From Dolomedes plantarius (lineage: Eukaryota > Arthropoda > Arachnida > Araneae > Dolomedidae), in assembly GCA_907164885.2 (NCBI GenBank), contig OU015490.1, positions 222,315,554 through 222,379,553 on the forward strand: a DNA stretch of 64,000 bases, read 5' to 3'. Positions 22,385 to 33,825 of this stretch are shown here, one piece after another; position 1 is the first letter of the stretch, and each line of letters opens with the position of its first letter. A model generated the notes under the pieces. The model ran no database searches and was not told the origin of the DNA. It saw only the letters and a program-made list of their open reading frames with translations. A program made the position numbers and the translations under genes.

Positions 22385-22892
22385 GAGTTCTCCTTTGTTA
22401 CGGCAACATTGCTCTTCTCTTGCGTTGTGTTCAGCGGAAACAACAATCTGCACTTCAAAGGAAACTTCAAAGCAACAAAGCGCTACGTTGAAGTCGTTTT
22501 TCAAGAAAACTTTATCGGTCATACCGATACGTTGCACAGACTTCCTTAGACTGTGAACAGCGGGCAAACAACTTTGGAAAGTCGGCTGTGGTCAGCCGTT
22601 ATAAATTAAGGTTTGCCAGAAAAAGTGCGTCTCCGGAATAATGCCCAAAAAGTTAAAACTTGCCAAAAAAGGAGACCTCCTACCCCTAGTAACTGAGAGA
22701 TAAGGACTAGAAGTGCTGGCCTCGCCAAGAAAGCAGCCAGTCTCCCAAATTTCCCTAAGACGTAGCAGATGTCCGAGACAGGTGACCGAGGCGATTGCCT
22801 CCCGGTCACCACACAATGCGACAAAGACTCTTGAACAAACGTGACAGGAATCCACCTCTATGGGCGGGACGAGAAACCGTAAGGCCTTTACA
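22385..22892 (+). repeat. Unclassified dispersed repeat, family A, copy 1
   Basis: About 500 bp shared with 29052-29560 (inverted) and 49907-50285 (same strand). Shared blocks include cattgctcttctcttgcgtt, gctacgttgaagtcg, gtttgccagaaaaa-gtg, gaagtgctggcctcgccaag and ggtcaccacacaatgcgaca. No protein, A/B box or inverted termini recognised. Confidence 0.85.
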
Positions 22893-23126
22893 TATACAGG
22901 GTGGTCATAAAAAAAACTTTGCCGATATATGGACCTCTAGCGGCTGTTCCGTTCAACCGATCGAGATGAGATTTCAGATATAGTTATTCAGAGGTATGAG
23001 CTCGGGATTATGTGAACGGCAACCAAGTGGCACTCCCGGTTACAGTTATAGGTACAGAAACAAGAAATTTTTGAATGGCAACGCAGTGGCGTAGCGAGCA
23101 TAACTGGCGTCCGGGGCACGACACCT

Positions 23127-23455
23127 TTGTGGCACCCCCCCCCCTGAAAAACATATAGTAATATAATATATTGGCGCCCCCGATAAACATATAATAACAT
23201 AATATATAGACCTTATATTGGCACTTCCCCCATAAAAGCATATAGTAACATAATATATAGACCTTATATTGGCGCCCCCCTTTAAATAATATAGTAATAT
23301 AATATATATACCTTACATTGGCACCCTCCCCGAAAAAACATATAGTAATATAATATATAGACCTTATATTGGGGCCCTCCCCTGAAAAACATATAGTAAT
23401 ATAATATATAGACCTTATATTGGCATCAACCTCGAAAACATATAGTAGTATAATA
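23127..23455 (-). repeat. Minisatellite, ~57-bp units (left arm)
   Basis: Six units containing catatagtaatataatatat, then agaccttatattgg and a G/C-rich stretch (cgccccccc) of variable length. It is cut at 23454-23455 by insertion of Tc1 copy B. Confidence 0.95.
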
Positions 23456-24674
23456 CACTGAAGTGCCACTGAATTAGGGATACCGACCTAGTAACGAGTT
23501 GGGCCTCCTCTGGCCTTGATAACGGCTGCCACACGACGAGGCATAGATTCAACAAGTTTCTGTAAACGTTCCACGGGAATGGATTTCCAAATATTGGCTA
23601 AAGCTGTCCATAATTCAGTAAGGTTCTTTGGTTCTGTGTGATGGCCTTTCACGCCTTGTTCCAAAATATCCCAAAGATGCTCAATAGGATTTAAGTCTGG
23701 GCTTCTAGGTGGCCAATTCATGACAGAGAAGTCAGAGGAATGCTCATCCAACCAGCCAGTAGCCAACCGGGACTTGTGAGAGGTACAGTTGTCTTGCTGT
23801 AAAACTCCATTACCGTGCGTATAACAGAACAGCATAAACGGATGGAGGTGATCACCCAGCAACTCTACGTACCAAATCGCATTGAGGGAGGTTGGTACAC
23901 GCACCAAAGATCCCAAACTGTGCCACGATAAAACACCCCAGACCATGATTGAACCACCATGCCCTTGTACAGTTCCAGCCAGGCATGCAGTATCCATGGC
24001 TTCATGAGCCTGACGCCATATTCTCAGCCTCCCGTCGGCGTTAAGTAGTCGGAATCGTGACTCATCACTCCATGCTACTCGTTTCCAGTCCTCTACACTC
24101 CAGTCTCTGTGCTCTCTTGCCCAGGCAAGACGTGCAGCCCGATGGCGAGTATAGAGCAATGGTACTCTCGAAGGTCGACGGCTCCCGAAACCCATACGGT
24201 GAAGCGAGCGTTGCACAGTCCGTTTACTGACTGTACGACTGGCACCGTCATTAAACTGGGTGGTAATTTGAGCTAATTTTGGCTTCGCTGGCTACGTACA
24301 ATACGCGTGAGCCGTCTCTCACCACGCACTGGCAAGGCTAATTGCCCTTTGCAGTTTGCCCGATCGCTAGTTTTTTTTTCACCATCCATGTATTCTTGGT
24401 ATTCTCTTGACACTGCCGACCTTGAAAATCCTAGCTGTCTGACGATTTCGGAAATCGAATGGCCCATGCGTCGCCCACCTACGATTTGTCCGCGATCGAA
24501 GGCGTCTAAATCAGGCAGTTTTCCCATACTGGCAATTCCAACAACTAATTCAGAACAACCACAGTACGCGCTATATATGCAGTTACCACAGCGCCCTCAC
24601 TTGCTCATACATGATGCACAGCGCTACACAATTTGCATAGGCTTTGCTATCCCTAATTCAGTGGCACTTCAGTG
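23456..24674 (-). mobile_element. Tc1-like transposon, copy B (DD36E spacing)
   Basis: A 1219-bp element of the same family as 1388-2584, with the same 27-bp termini, flanked by TA (23454-23455 and 24675-24676). The insertion splits a minisatellite unit whose sequence resumes at 24675. Confidence 0.96.
23488..24527 (-). pseudogene. Tc1-like transposase, inactivated by one frameshift (copy B)
   Basis: The first part (MGKLPDLDAFDRGQ, start 24527) carries the helix-turn-helix and runs to RSQRSQN, where one base is missing near 24277 compared with copy A. The frame then shifts. The rest is fully open from the second helix-turn-helix (RTVSKRTVQRSLHRMGF) to the end, with WSDESRF, QQDNCTSHKS and RSPDLNPIEHLW, 36 residues between the last Asp and Glu. 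Its codons at the two positions mutated in copy A are intact, so the two copies died by independent mutations. Confidence 0.94.
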
Positions 24675-25190
24675 TATATAGATCTTACATTGGCGCCCCT
24701 CCGCGAGGGGCGCCCGGGGCATGATAGACCCCCTTCCCCCCCCCCCCTTTGCTACGCCACTGTGGCAACGCCCTCTTTTTATCATCGCAAAATGCTCAGA
24801 GCTTGCAAAACCCTAAAGGCGTTGGAACGGTACGTGTATCACAAACATACGGACGCGTTATGCAAGCACAAAAAACAGCTCTGCGAACGGCCTGTGCCGG
24901 CACCCATTTAGAAAATATGTAATCAGAATAAAAGTTTTCTTTTGTCCGATTTGTGTTGTCATCAGTGACTGGTGTCTTGCCTCTCTGATATTCAAATTTC
25001 CTCTGTGCTCCCCGATCGTGTTTTTTTTTTAATTTTTTTACCGTTCGCAGAGCTGTTCTTTGTGCGTGCATAACGCGTCCGTATGTTTGTGATACACGTA
25101 CCGTTCCAACGCCTTTAGGATTTTGCAAGCTCTGAGCATTTTGCGATGATAAAAAGAGGGCGTAGCAAAGGGGGGTGCAAGGGGGTCTAT
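24675..25190. other. Centre of the palindrome
   Basis: 24771-24890 and about 25040-25157 pair with each other (shared: aatgctcagagcttgcaaaa, ggaacggtacgtgtatcaca). The loop 24891-25039 has a T-run and no recognisable content. Confidence 0.85.
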
Positions 25191-25194
25191 CATG

Positions 25195-25605
25195 CCCCCC
25201 AATGTAAGATCTATATATTATATTACTATATGTTTTCGAGGTGGATGCCAATATAAGTTCTATATATTATATTACTATATGTTTTTCAGGGGAGGGCCCC
25301 AATGTAAGGTCTATATATTATATTACTATATGTTTTTCGGGGAGGGTGCCAATAAAAGGTATATATATTATATTACTATATTATTTTGTGGGGGGGCGCC
25401 AATATAAGGTCTATATATTATATTACTATATGTTTTTAGGGGAGGGCACCAACATAAGGTCTATATATTATGTTACTATATGCTTTTATGGGGGAAGTGC
25501 CAATATAAGGTCTATATATTATGTTATTATATGTTTATCGGGGGCGCCAATATAGGGTCTATATATTATATTAATATATGTTTTTCAGGGGGGGGCGCCA
25601 CAAAG
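25195..25605 (+). repeat. Minisatellite, ~57-bp units (right arm)
   Basis: Seven units of the same minisatellite in the opposite orientation to the left arm. Unit ends vary in the number of G residues and in single substitutions. Confidence 0.95.
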
Positions 25606-25834
25606 GTATCGTGCCCCGGGCGCCAGTTATGCTCGCTACGCCACTGCGTTGCCATTCAAAAATTTCGAGTTTCTGTACCTATAACTGTAACCGGGAGTGC
25701 CACTTGGTTGCCGTTCATAGAATCCCCAGCTCATACCTCTGAATAACTATATCTGAAATCTCATCTCGATCGGTTGAACGGAACAGTCGCTAGATGTCCA
25801 TATATCGGCAAAGTATTTTTATGACCACCCTGTA

Positions 25835-27371
25835 TATACAAAGCAAACAAAAATTGTCACTACCCCTTCTTATACGCGTGTTAAAGTGGTAACAATAAAA
25901 AAAAATTAAACTGAAATCGTTAAGTAACAAAACGTTTTGTATTTTCATCGCATTCTATTCAAACTGCAAAACTTGTATTAATGTCAGATAAAACTAAATT
26001 GTTGTCGCAAATAAAAATATCGCAACATCATGGGCTTCAAAAAATAACTCTTTGAGTTATTTCATGAATAACTTTTTAATACGAAGCAATTTTAGATGCA
26101 TGTTTATGTTTTTCGTGTTTTGTCTCATTAAACGCGCGAAAACTCCTTTTTTACACCGTAAGATATGGACGTGACTATTCTAGTTTATATCTTTCATTTA
26201 GTTGTTCCCATAAAAATTATGAAAGTTCCTTTCTGCAATCCAACAAGAAAAAGCACTTTTAATGACTTGTAGGATTCTACATACTAGTTCCATAATGGGA
26301 AAAAAATCATTGCATAAGAAAAACCTAGCGAAAAGGAAAAAACTGGAAGTTTATTTCTTATATATTCGTATAACCAGCGCCGGGAATAGTTAAGTTACAA
26401 CCACATAATTATTAACTTATTTTTTTCATGCGGAAACAAAACAATTCCAGGAAATGTTTTTTCTTTGCCATTTAAAAGTTTTCGATTTAAAAAAAAATGT
26501 ATGTGTTTATGTGATGTCTAGCAACATTATTTTTTAACTGAAATGAAAATCGGGGTATTTGTAAACTTTTTGAAGAATCGTGAGAATTTTTGTTGTACAA
26601 AAAAAAACCGAGATATACTTACAGTTTGCTTATTTTAATGGGGTTTTTTTAATGTTTTATATTTCTTGAAATATTTGCAGAAATTTCAAGAAAAAAGGTT
26701 TGGGGGAAAATTCTCGCAAAATATATTTCGCTAGCGCATATCACCCATTTTCCACGGGAAGAAAATATGCAGAAAAGCTATTCACGAGCTTATCATTATA
26801 TAAATATGTTTTGAATGAGGGATTCCTTTAAAAGTATTGCAAGCGTGAATTCGTGTCATTTTCGGAAAATATCTGCCAAAATTCTGAAAGTCAATGGATT
26901 AAAGCATGTGACAGAGAAGATTCGAGCTTATTTCAAAGTCTTGTATGCTGTGTAAATAACCTTTTCAATACCTTTCGTCTTGAAAAAAAAATTGCTATGA
27001 GCGTTGTACAAACACAGGGACCAGATTTCAAACATTTTGCGTATCGTATTTCTTTATATTCTGAGCTGCGGTTCAGCCTTGTCGCAGGGCTAACATATGG
27101 CTTGCGTCTCAAGCTAGACTTGATGGCACATGCAAATTAAAAATAACAAAAGAATCTATTTTCTAGTTTTCATTTGAGGTAAATCATTTTTAAATATCTA
27201 ACTGATGAAGATAAAAGCTATAGCAATATTTTTACTTTATATTTTAAATAACAGTTATTTTAACCAAAAATGTTAAACAAATTTAATCTGTGGTTGAAAG
27301 TTACTTTACAAAATTGCAAATCACTAATAACCAAACATGTATAGTTTTTTGCGCAGTTTACACAGTTAACG
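25835..27371. other. AT-rich unassigned sequence
   Basis: A 95-residue frame at 26853-27140 has no recognisable motif or flanking signals. Nothing else is supported. Confidence 0.35.
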
Positions 27372-27452
27372 TTTTACGATCAAGGTTCAAAACTAGCGCC
27401 TCTTGACACCGAGGAATCTTGACTATTACACCATCTCGGTCTGATAGGAATA
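27372..27452 (-). repeat. tRNA-like fragment, probably a SINE head
   Basis: On the minus strand, ATGGTGTAATAGTCAAGAT resembles an A box and TAGTTTTGAACC a mutated B box about 35 bases later. The B box changes and lack of a closed acceptor stem argue against a functional tRNA gene. Confidence 0.3.
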
Positions 27453-27526
27453 TCTACGATTGTGAATTCTTTTCCTCACTAATGTAAATTCTGAAGGAAA
27501 ACAACTGATATATCCATGAAATATAT

Positions 27527-27557
<31 letters not shown>

Positions 27558-29051
27558 GTATTTGAATATTTGATGCAATATGAATCACAAAAATGCAGCT
27601 TAGTCCCTATTGATACAGTAAATATTTATCTGAAAATTTTTAGATTAACCACTACGTATGTGTTAATTTTGGGTTAGAAAATAACCTTAAAACAATGGAT
27701 GCGTGCCTGTGTTGGGACAAGCAAGGATACACAGAGAATTGGCCTTTATTATACATTTATTTGACAACGCTAAAAAAAATCTTTTAAAGTGTAATTATTA
27801 ACAGAGTAATATTCCCCTTCATATTATCATTTAACACATGAGTAATCAGAAGTGGAGTCAAACCATTTGGCCAAAGTAATTATTTTTAGGGTCTGTCGGG
27901 TGGCACTTACTACTGTTGAAGAATACAGCGATGAAATGATTTCAATGACAGGGGTCCATATCATGTCATATTCAGGATCATCATATCGGATTCCAGGAAT
28001 TTCTGCTAGACTTCGAGACAGATCAATCGGCACTCTATCTCCTCGCATCTCTGGACCTTCTCTCATTTTTTTTTTTTTTTTTTGAGGGGCTGTTGTCCGT
28101 TTACCGGGACGATTTTGGCCCGCCCCTTTTTATCTTATTGGGCAGTGGGATGTTATTCTCTCAGCAGTTCCTGCTCCAATTGGTCCGTTATTATACTGCT
28201 CCTGTTCATAGTCTACCAAGTACCTCCCCACGATAATTTTCGTTTGAAATACAACTTTGACCATTATCTAAAAGTTTTATTGTGGGCCATAAAATCACGT
28301 CCATCTATCTTGCAATATTTATAGTCTTTTGATCGCTCTCAATAGCCACACAGACAGCTTTTCTTTTATGTCCTCTTAGTGTTCAAGCCTTGATTTTTTT
28401 ATGCCTCTGAAATTTTTATAAGAGTTTTGTTCTTGACCGTCTTTCGATCACACACCGCGGTGAATTTTAACATTCAGCGCTTCTACATTTATAAATAAAC
28501 AAAGGTGAAAATTAATAACTAATGCCTCAAAATTAATAACTAATGGTTAAGAATTAATAAATACACAATATTAAAAAAATTATGTAAACATTTGTGTAGG
28601 TATTTTGAGATATATATTTACAAATATACATTTGTCATCTGGCTTCCCTGTCACCAAACAGCTTAAGGCTATTATTATAATCACTTTTATAAACATTGTG
28701 TTATTTTGTTAGTTGAAAAATAGTATTAAAATTCCGTCACATTGTTTCTTCTTTTATACATTAAGCTGTCAGGTCATTCAGAAAACCCATAATGAACATA
28801 AAATTGTCCCCGATCGCAAAAACAATATGTAGTAAATACGAGCTGAAAACATTTATAAATATTGTCTCCTATTTTCGATTCACATTTTATTTTAGATTTT
28901 TATTATCAATTTTTTTTTAATTTTAGCTAAGTTTAACAACAACAGGAATATTTCGTTGTACCAAATTAATGTACAAAACTGAAAATACTGCTCAGGATAT
29001 TTAGTACTCTTCTTTGGTAGAATTGTTGTGGCGATTTTTGTTTGCTGTACA
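27453..29051. other. AT-rich unassigned sequence
   Basis: It contains a GATATA microsatellite (27527-27557), a 20-base T run (near 28066-28082) and three imperfect copies of aattaataactaatg (28510-28555). No gene supported. Confidence 0.4.
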
Positions 29052-29560
29052 AATATTTGTAAACGCCTTGCTGTCCTTCCCATCCATAACTTCCGATTCC
29101 TGTAATGTGTTTGTCGCATTATGTGGTGACCGGGATACAATCGCCTCGTCCACCCGTGTCGAATATATGCTACCATCTTGGGGGTCTTTGGGGGACTAGC
29201 TGCTATCTTGGCGAGGTCGACACTTTTGATAATTATGTCTCAGTTACTAGGGGTATGAGTGTTGGCCATCTTTTCTTGGGGAGCTCTATTTTTGTTGGCG
29301 CTTTTATGAAGACACACTTTTTCTGACAAACCTTGCTTTATAACGGCTGACCACAGCCGAATTAGGAGAGTTGGATGCCCACTTCTGTCAGGCTAAGGAA
29401 GTCTGCGCGATATATTAGATGCCCAAATAAGGTTTCCTTTAAAGGACTTCAACGTAGTGTTTTGTTGCACCTGAGTCCTTTGAAGAGCTGATTTTCTTTC
29501 CCGCAGAACACAACGCAATGTCCAACGCAGGAGAAGAGTAATGTCGACGTAACAAAACGA
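29052..29560 (-). repeat. Unclassified dispersed repeat, family A, copy 2
   Basis: Reverse-strand copy of 22385-22892. It ends exactly where the satellite array begins. Confidence 0.83.
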
Positions 29561-31005
29561 AATATTTCAATTATAATCGAAAAAATCATCGAATTAAGCA
29601 CATGATAAAATAACAGAGCATCAGAAAATTTATTGAAAAATTTTTATAACAAATTGCAAATTGTACCGAGATTCATAACATAAATACGTTGTAGTAATCA
29701 AACGTTTCCAGCCATTACTAAGCAATTACTGAAATACTTATTATCCCTATCCTTTGAATCATACATAGATGTCTATCTTCTCATCATTAATAAACATGTC
29801 CTGTATAAATTAATGTATTATTTACATTATTATTGGGCAGGACAACGTTTTGGATTTCTATATACACTATGGATATGAATTGGTAATCTTTGTTTGCATG
29901 ATTAGAATTAAATATAATATTCGTCATTAACAATAGTTTTCTTATATGAAACAAAATGTTTCATCATATCGAAAAAATCATTGAATCAGCTATTTGACAA
30001 AATAAATAAGTATGAAAATTTTCAATGTAAAAGTCTTAAAATAGATTTTAAATTATGACGAGTTTCATAACAAAGGTACTGAGTGTAGTTACCTAATCAC
30101 TCATACCATTTATTAAATAATGCAAAATTCTTAATCCTTATCCACTTTGTATCAAAAATAAATAATCATTTACCTTACCATAAGCAAACATGTTACTGAC
30201 ATCTCAATTCATCGTATACATTCTTAAAGTGCATAACGCCATTATGGATTTCCATTGACAGTATAGATATGACTCTTTGAAAACTTTTTATCTACTAATC
30301 AATAGAGTTCAATGTACTATTCTTTATAATCAATAATCTTTTTATTTCAAAACAAATTATTTCGTTATATCTGAAAAATCACTCAATCAAATAAATGAAA
30401 AAAAAGCAACTATCAAAAATCCTATTGAAAAACTATGGCACCCTACTCTAAACTAAGTCGAATTTCATAACAAAGTAGTGTATAGTAATAGAAGGATTCT
30501 AGCCATTGTTTAACATAGCCTAAATTCTTAGCATCCCACCTCCTTTGATTTAAATATAAATCTCCATTTTCCTCGTAGTCAACAAACATGTCGTTGACAT
30601 CTTAATACATTAGTTGCACAACGTTGCTCACAATCCTCCTGGACAACGCTATTAAGGATTTCTATTCATAGTTCTATTCATATTCATAGTGATAATGCGA
30701 CTCTTCGAAATGTTTGTACTAATAAATAGAATTGAATATACTCTTTGTTAATAATCAATACTCGTCTTGTTTCTAAACAAACTATTTCATTCTATCCAAA
30801 AAATAAGTCAATCAATTATACAACAAAATAAATATCAATATTCTAACGAAAAACTCTTACAACAGGTTATAAATTAAGAAGGGTTTCATATCAAAAGTAA
30901 TGTGTAATAACTTAAATGATTTCATCCATTTTTAAACATAGCAGAAATTTCCAGTACCTCACCTCCTTCGATAACAATACAAATCTTCATTTTCCTCTTA
31001 GTTAA

Positions 31006-31409
31006 GGCTGCTCTGTACTAACCCTATTGAACTTGCTTACCCCATGTTAACCTATGGAGAACATTTGTCTATTATTTACAGCTAGATAAATGCTGATAAT
31101 CAAATAAAAATGGTATTTTTAGATAGCCGGCACTTTTCTGCAGCTTGCAACAGGATTCATTTTATAAATTTCGTTCAATAAAGGAATTGATGAGCGTTTA
31201 AAGCACACTCTACCAGATTTATCCCCGAATACTTTAAATTAAAAATATTGGTATTTAAAAAAATGTCCCAGGTTGTAAAATTTCGTTCTCTATTATGGAG
31301 TACAATTTTTAAAAAAATCTTTCGATCCAAGTCGGCAATCTTTGCACAAATTTTCTCCATAGGCTAACATTGAGATGGGTGAATCCAATAGGGTTAGTTC
31401 ACAGCAGCC
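31006..31409. mobile_element. TTAA-flanked MITE inside the satellite
   Basis: 404 bp between two TTAA (31002-31005 and 31410-31413). The ends are ggctgctctgtactaaccct and, read inward from the right, ggctgctgtgaactaaccct. Imperfect pairing continues for about 60 bp. It has a different terminal sequence from the TTAA element at 15456. The satellite unit resumes exactly after the second TTAA. Confidence 0.9.
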
Positions 31410-31641
31410 TTAACAAACATGTCATTGACATCTTAAAACATTGTTTACATAACGTTATTCACAATTATTGTGCACAACACTACAAAGGATTTCTATTTAA
31501 AATGATAATGTCTAATGTGACTCTTCGAAATTTCTCTTTGTACTAAAAAATACAATTGAATATACTATTTGTTATAATCAATACTCGTTTTACGTCTAAA
31601 TGAAACATTTTGTTTTATACGAAAAATCACTCAATCAAGTA

Positions 31642-32663
31642 TCTATATATATAAAATGCGTAGGTATGCGGCACAAAAATCGGCGATATTTCTACATTCC
31701 GAATGGCAACGGCTGCATCTAACAGATGTAAACATTAGCGGCCGACCGCGTGTGTTTAGTGTTTTGACGATAGCACGTAATTTGGTACAATTTAATTGCT
31801 GTATTTTACACGTGAATAATTTTAATTTATTCACGAGATAATTTATTCTTTTGTTCCATCGGTTTTTCTAAATGTATGTAAGAGGACAAACTTTTGACAA
31901 AATATGTTTAGACCTATCAAATCCAGTGTTTAGTCATGGACAGTTGTATGTAGGTTATCTAGAGTCCGTTCTTTTGATTCTGTCATTGTAGTATCTTCTA
32001 TTTCTGAAATACTCAACTGTGTATATCAAGAAGTTTGAGGAATATCATAGTAAAATATTAATAATTGCATTATAATATCTTAATAGTAAGTTTGAGTTTA
32101 TAGTCTACACTTCTTTTAGTAGTACTTGCTGAATTTTTACTCCATTTTATAAGTGAGGAAATTTTCTCAACAATTTTTTATTTGGTATTATTAAATGTAG
32201 ATATCTGAATTGTGAACAATAGTACATATAGAGAGTGATGTAATCCACACTACATTTTATTACTTGCTAAATTTTTACTCCATTTTATACAGAAAACAAT
32301 TTTCTCCAACAATTTCTTATTTGATGTAATGATAAAGTGTAGATATCTTAATTTTGAAAAATATTACATACAGAGAGGAATGTAATTTTTAAAATCTTTG
32401 TTGTTGGGTTTCTCAGTCTTATCTTTAACTCTGTTCTGAAGTAACGGAAATTCATATTTTTTTAATCACGATGTTTTAGAATCATACTTATAGAGAATTT
32501 TGCAATTATAAATTTTTTGGTTGAGATCGCAGTACCACTTAACAACGTATATTTATGATGACAGGTAATAGTAACATTCCGTACATACGTTTCTTTCAGT
32601 TGAGTTGTTTTGCAAAAGAAAATATAAAACTAAAAGCGACCATGCTGGTCGCGCAGCGGCTAG
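31642..32663 (+). mobile_element. Non-autonomous Helitron inside the satellite
   Basis: 1022 bp. It starts TCTATATATATAAAATGCG after an A and ends CTAG before a T. A perfect 7-bp hairpin, gcgacca-tgc-tggtcgc (32636-32652), lies 7 bases before CTAG. No inverted termini and no duplication. The satellite sequence continues directly across the insertion point, so both ends are well fixed. No Rep/helicase frame is present. Confidence 0.9.
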
Positions 32664-33509
32664 TTTGATAAATTAAATGAGTATCATAAACTCTATTGAA
32701 ATGCTCTTTCTAGACTGTAAATTAATACAAGTTTCATAACAATGGTAATAAATAATAGTAACCGAAGGATTCCAGTCATTATTAAACATCACTAAAATTC
32801 TCTGTATCTCACCTTCTATGATTAAAATATAAATCTCCATTTTTGTCGTCGAATACAAACATTTCATTCACATCTTAATTCATCGGTTACATAACGTTGT
32901 TCCCAATAATCATGTAATCATGTAATCAATAATCATGTAATCACAATAATCCTTTAGAATCTTTATTCATAATGATAATACGACTCGTTGAAATTTCGGT
33001 TTCCTCTAATTAATAGAAGTGAAAAGGCTTCTTTATTGTCCATGCATTGGTTACATAATGTTGTTCCCAATAATCATGCACAACTCTTAGTTTGCTTTGA
33101 TTAACAGAACTGAAGAGGATATTTGTTAAAGTCAATACTCGTCTTTATCTAAACAAATCGTTTCGTTATATCCGAAAACTCATTTAATAAAGTATATCAC
33201 AAAATAAATAATTATCAAAAAGTCTATTGAATAGCTGTCACATCAGATTGTACATTAAGACGAATTCCATAACAATGGTGATATATATTAAATGATTGAT
33301 TCCAGCCATTATTAAACATTACTGAAATTCTTGGTATCACCCTCCTTTGATTAAAATATAAATCTCAATTTTCCTCTTAAAATTCTAGGTATCTCCTTCC
33401 TCTGATTAAAATATAAATCTTCATTTCCCTCGTCATTAACAAACGTGTCATGGACATCTTAATGCATTGCTTACATAATGTTCACAATAGTCAAGCATTA
33501 CGCTATTAA

Positions 33510-33825
33510 AACCCCTTCCTTCTCGCTCCCGTCAAAATTACGGGGTGAGGTTTTGCCCTCTATTTCTCATGCCCGTGATATTTATTGGCTGGAGTGTTCA
33601 AAAGTAACACACCAAAAAGATTAAAAACAATCCATTTCATTTATTCTGAAAAAAATGTATTTCTTATTTTACATACCAGATGGCAGCACCACACTATTTA
33701 TAATGTTGTTGGGGGTGGAGGTTTTTAAACTAGATGTGGCAGATCAAGAAATAAATGGAATCCTCCTGAAAAAATAGGCACTTTTTTTACTGGTTTCTTG
33801 AAAATTATGCGATTGTTAAGGGGTT
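33510..33825. mobile_element. Unclassified 316-bp insertion in the satellite
   Basis: It interrupts a unit between cgctattaa and gatttctattcataatg. The ends are aacccctt and aaggggtt, an 8-bp inverted pair. The superfamily is unclear because no clean target duplication can be read. Confidence 0.6.

Larger units (their letters stand above)
23084..24762. mobile_element. hAT-like MITE nested in the palindrome arm
   Basis: Begins cagtggcgtagcgagc and ends gctacgccactg. It is flanked by a perfect 8-bp duplication tggcaacg (23076-23083 and 24763-24770), the hAT signature. It contains the minisatellite and Tc1 copy B. In the right arm the corresponding inner terminus has lost ~14 bp between two gcg repeats. 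Confidence 0.82.
22897..25832. mobile_element. Giant palindromic element (composite foldback) flanked by TA
   Basis: The ends are cagggtggtcataaaa and its complement, flanked by TA on both sides. The left arm (22897-23455 plus 24675-24890) and right arm (25040-25832) are reverse complements over nearly 800 bp. They enclose a loop of about 150 bp at 24891-25039. The left arm is interrupted by Tc1 copy B. Each arm contains the same hAT-like terminus and the same minisatellite, so an already composite element was inverted and duplicated. Without the Tc1 it is about 1.7 kb. No transposase is encoded; CAGGGTG termini and TA duplication suggest the Tc1/mariner group. Confidence 0.88.

Noticed and set aside
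22606..22855. Short frames within repeat family A (also at 28892-29326 and 49922-50170)
   Set aside because: The frames are not conserved between the three copies, which carry different indels, so the repeat is probably non-coding.
23008..23469. A 153-residue repetitive frame (Tyr-Ile-Ile-rich), and its mirror at 25241-25555
   Set aside because: These are translations of the 57-bp minisatellite, which is in frame because the unit length is close to a multiple of three.
26853..27140. A 95-residue open frame
   Set aside because: No similarity that I can recognise, no clear splice or promoter context, and an AT-rich setting.
27372..27452. A functional tRNA gene
   Set aside because: The A-box-like and B-box-like motifs have the right order, but the B box is mutated and no acceptor stem closes, so a SINE remnant is more likely.
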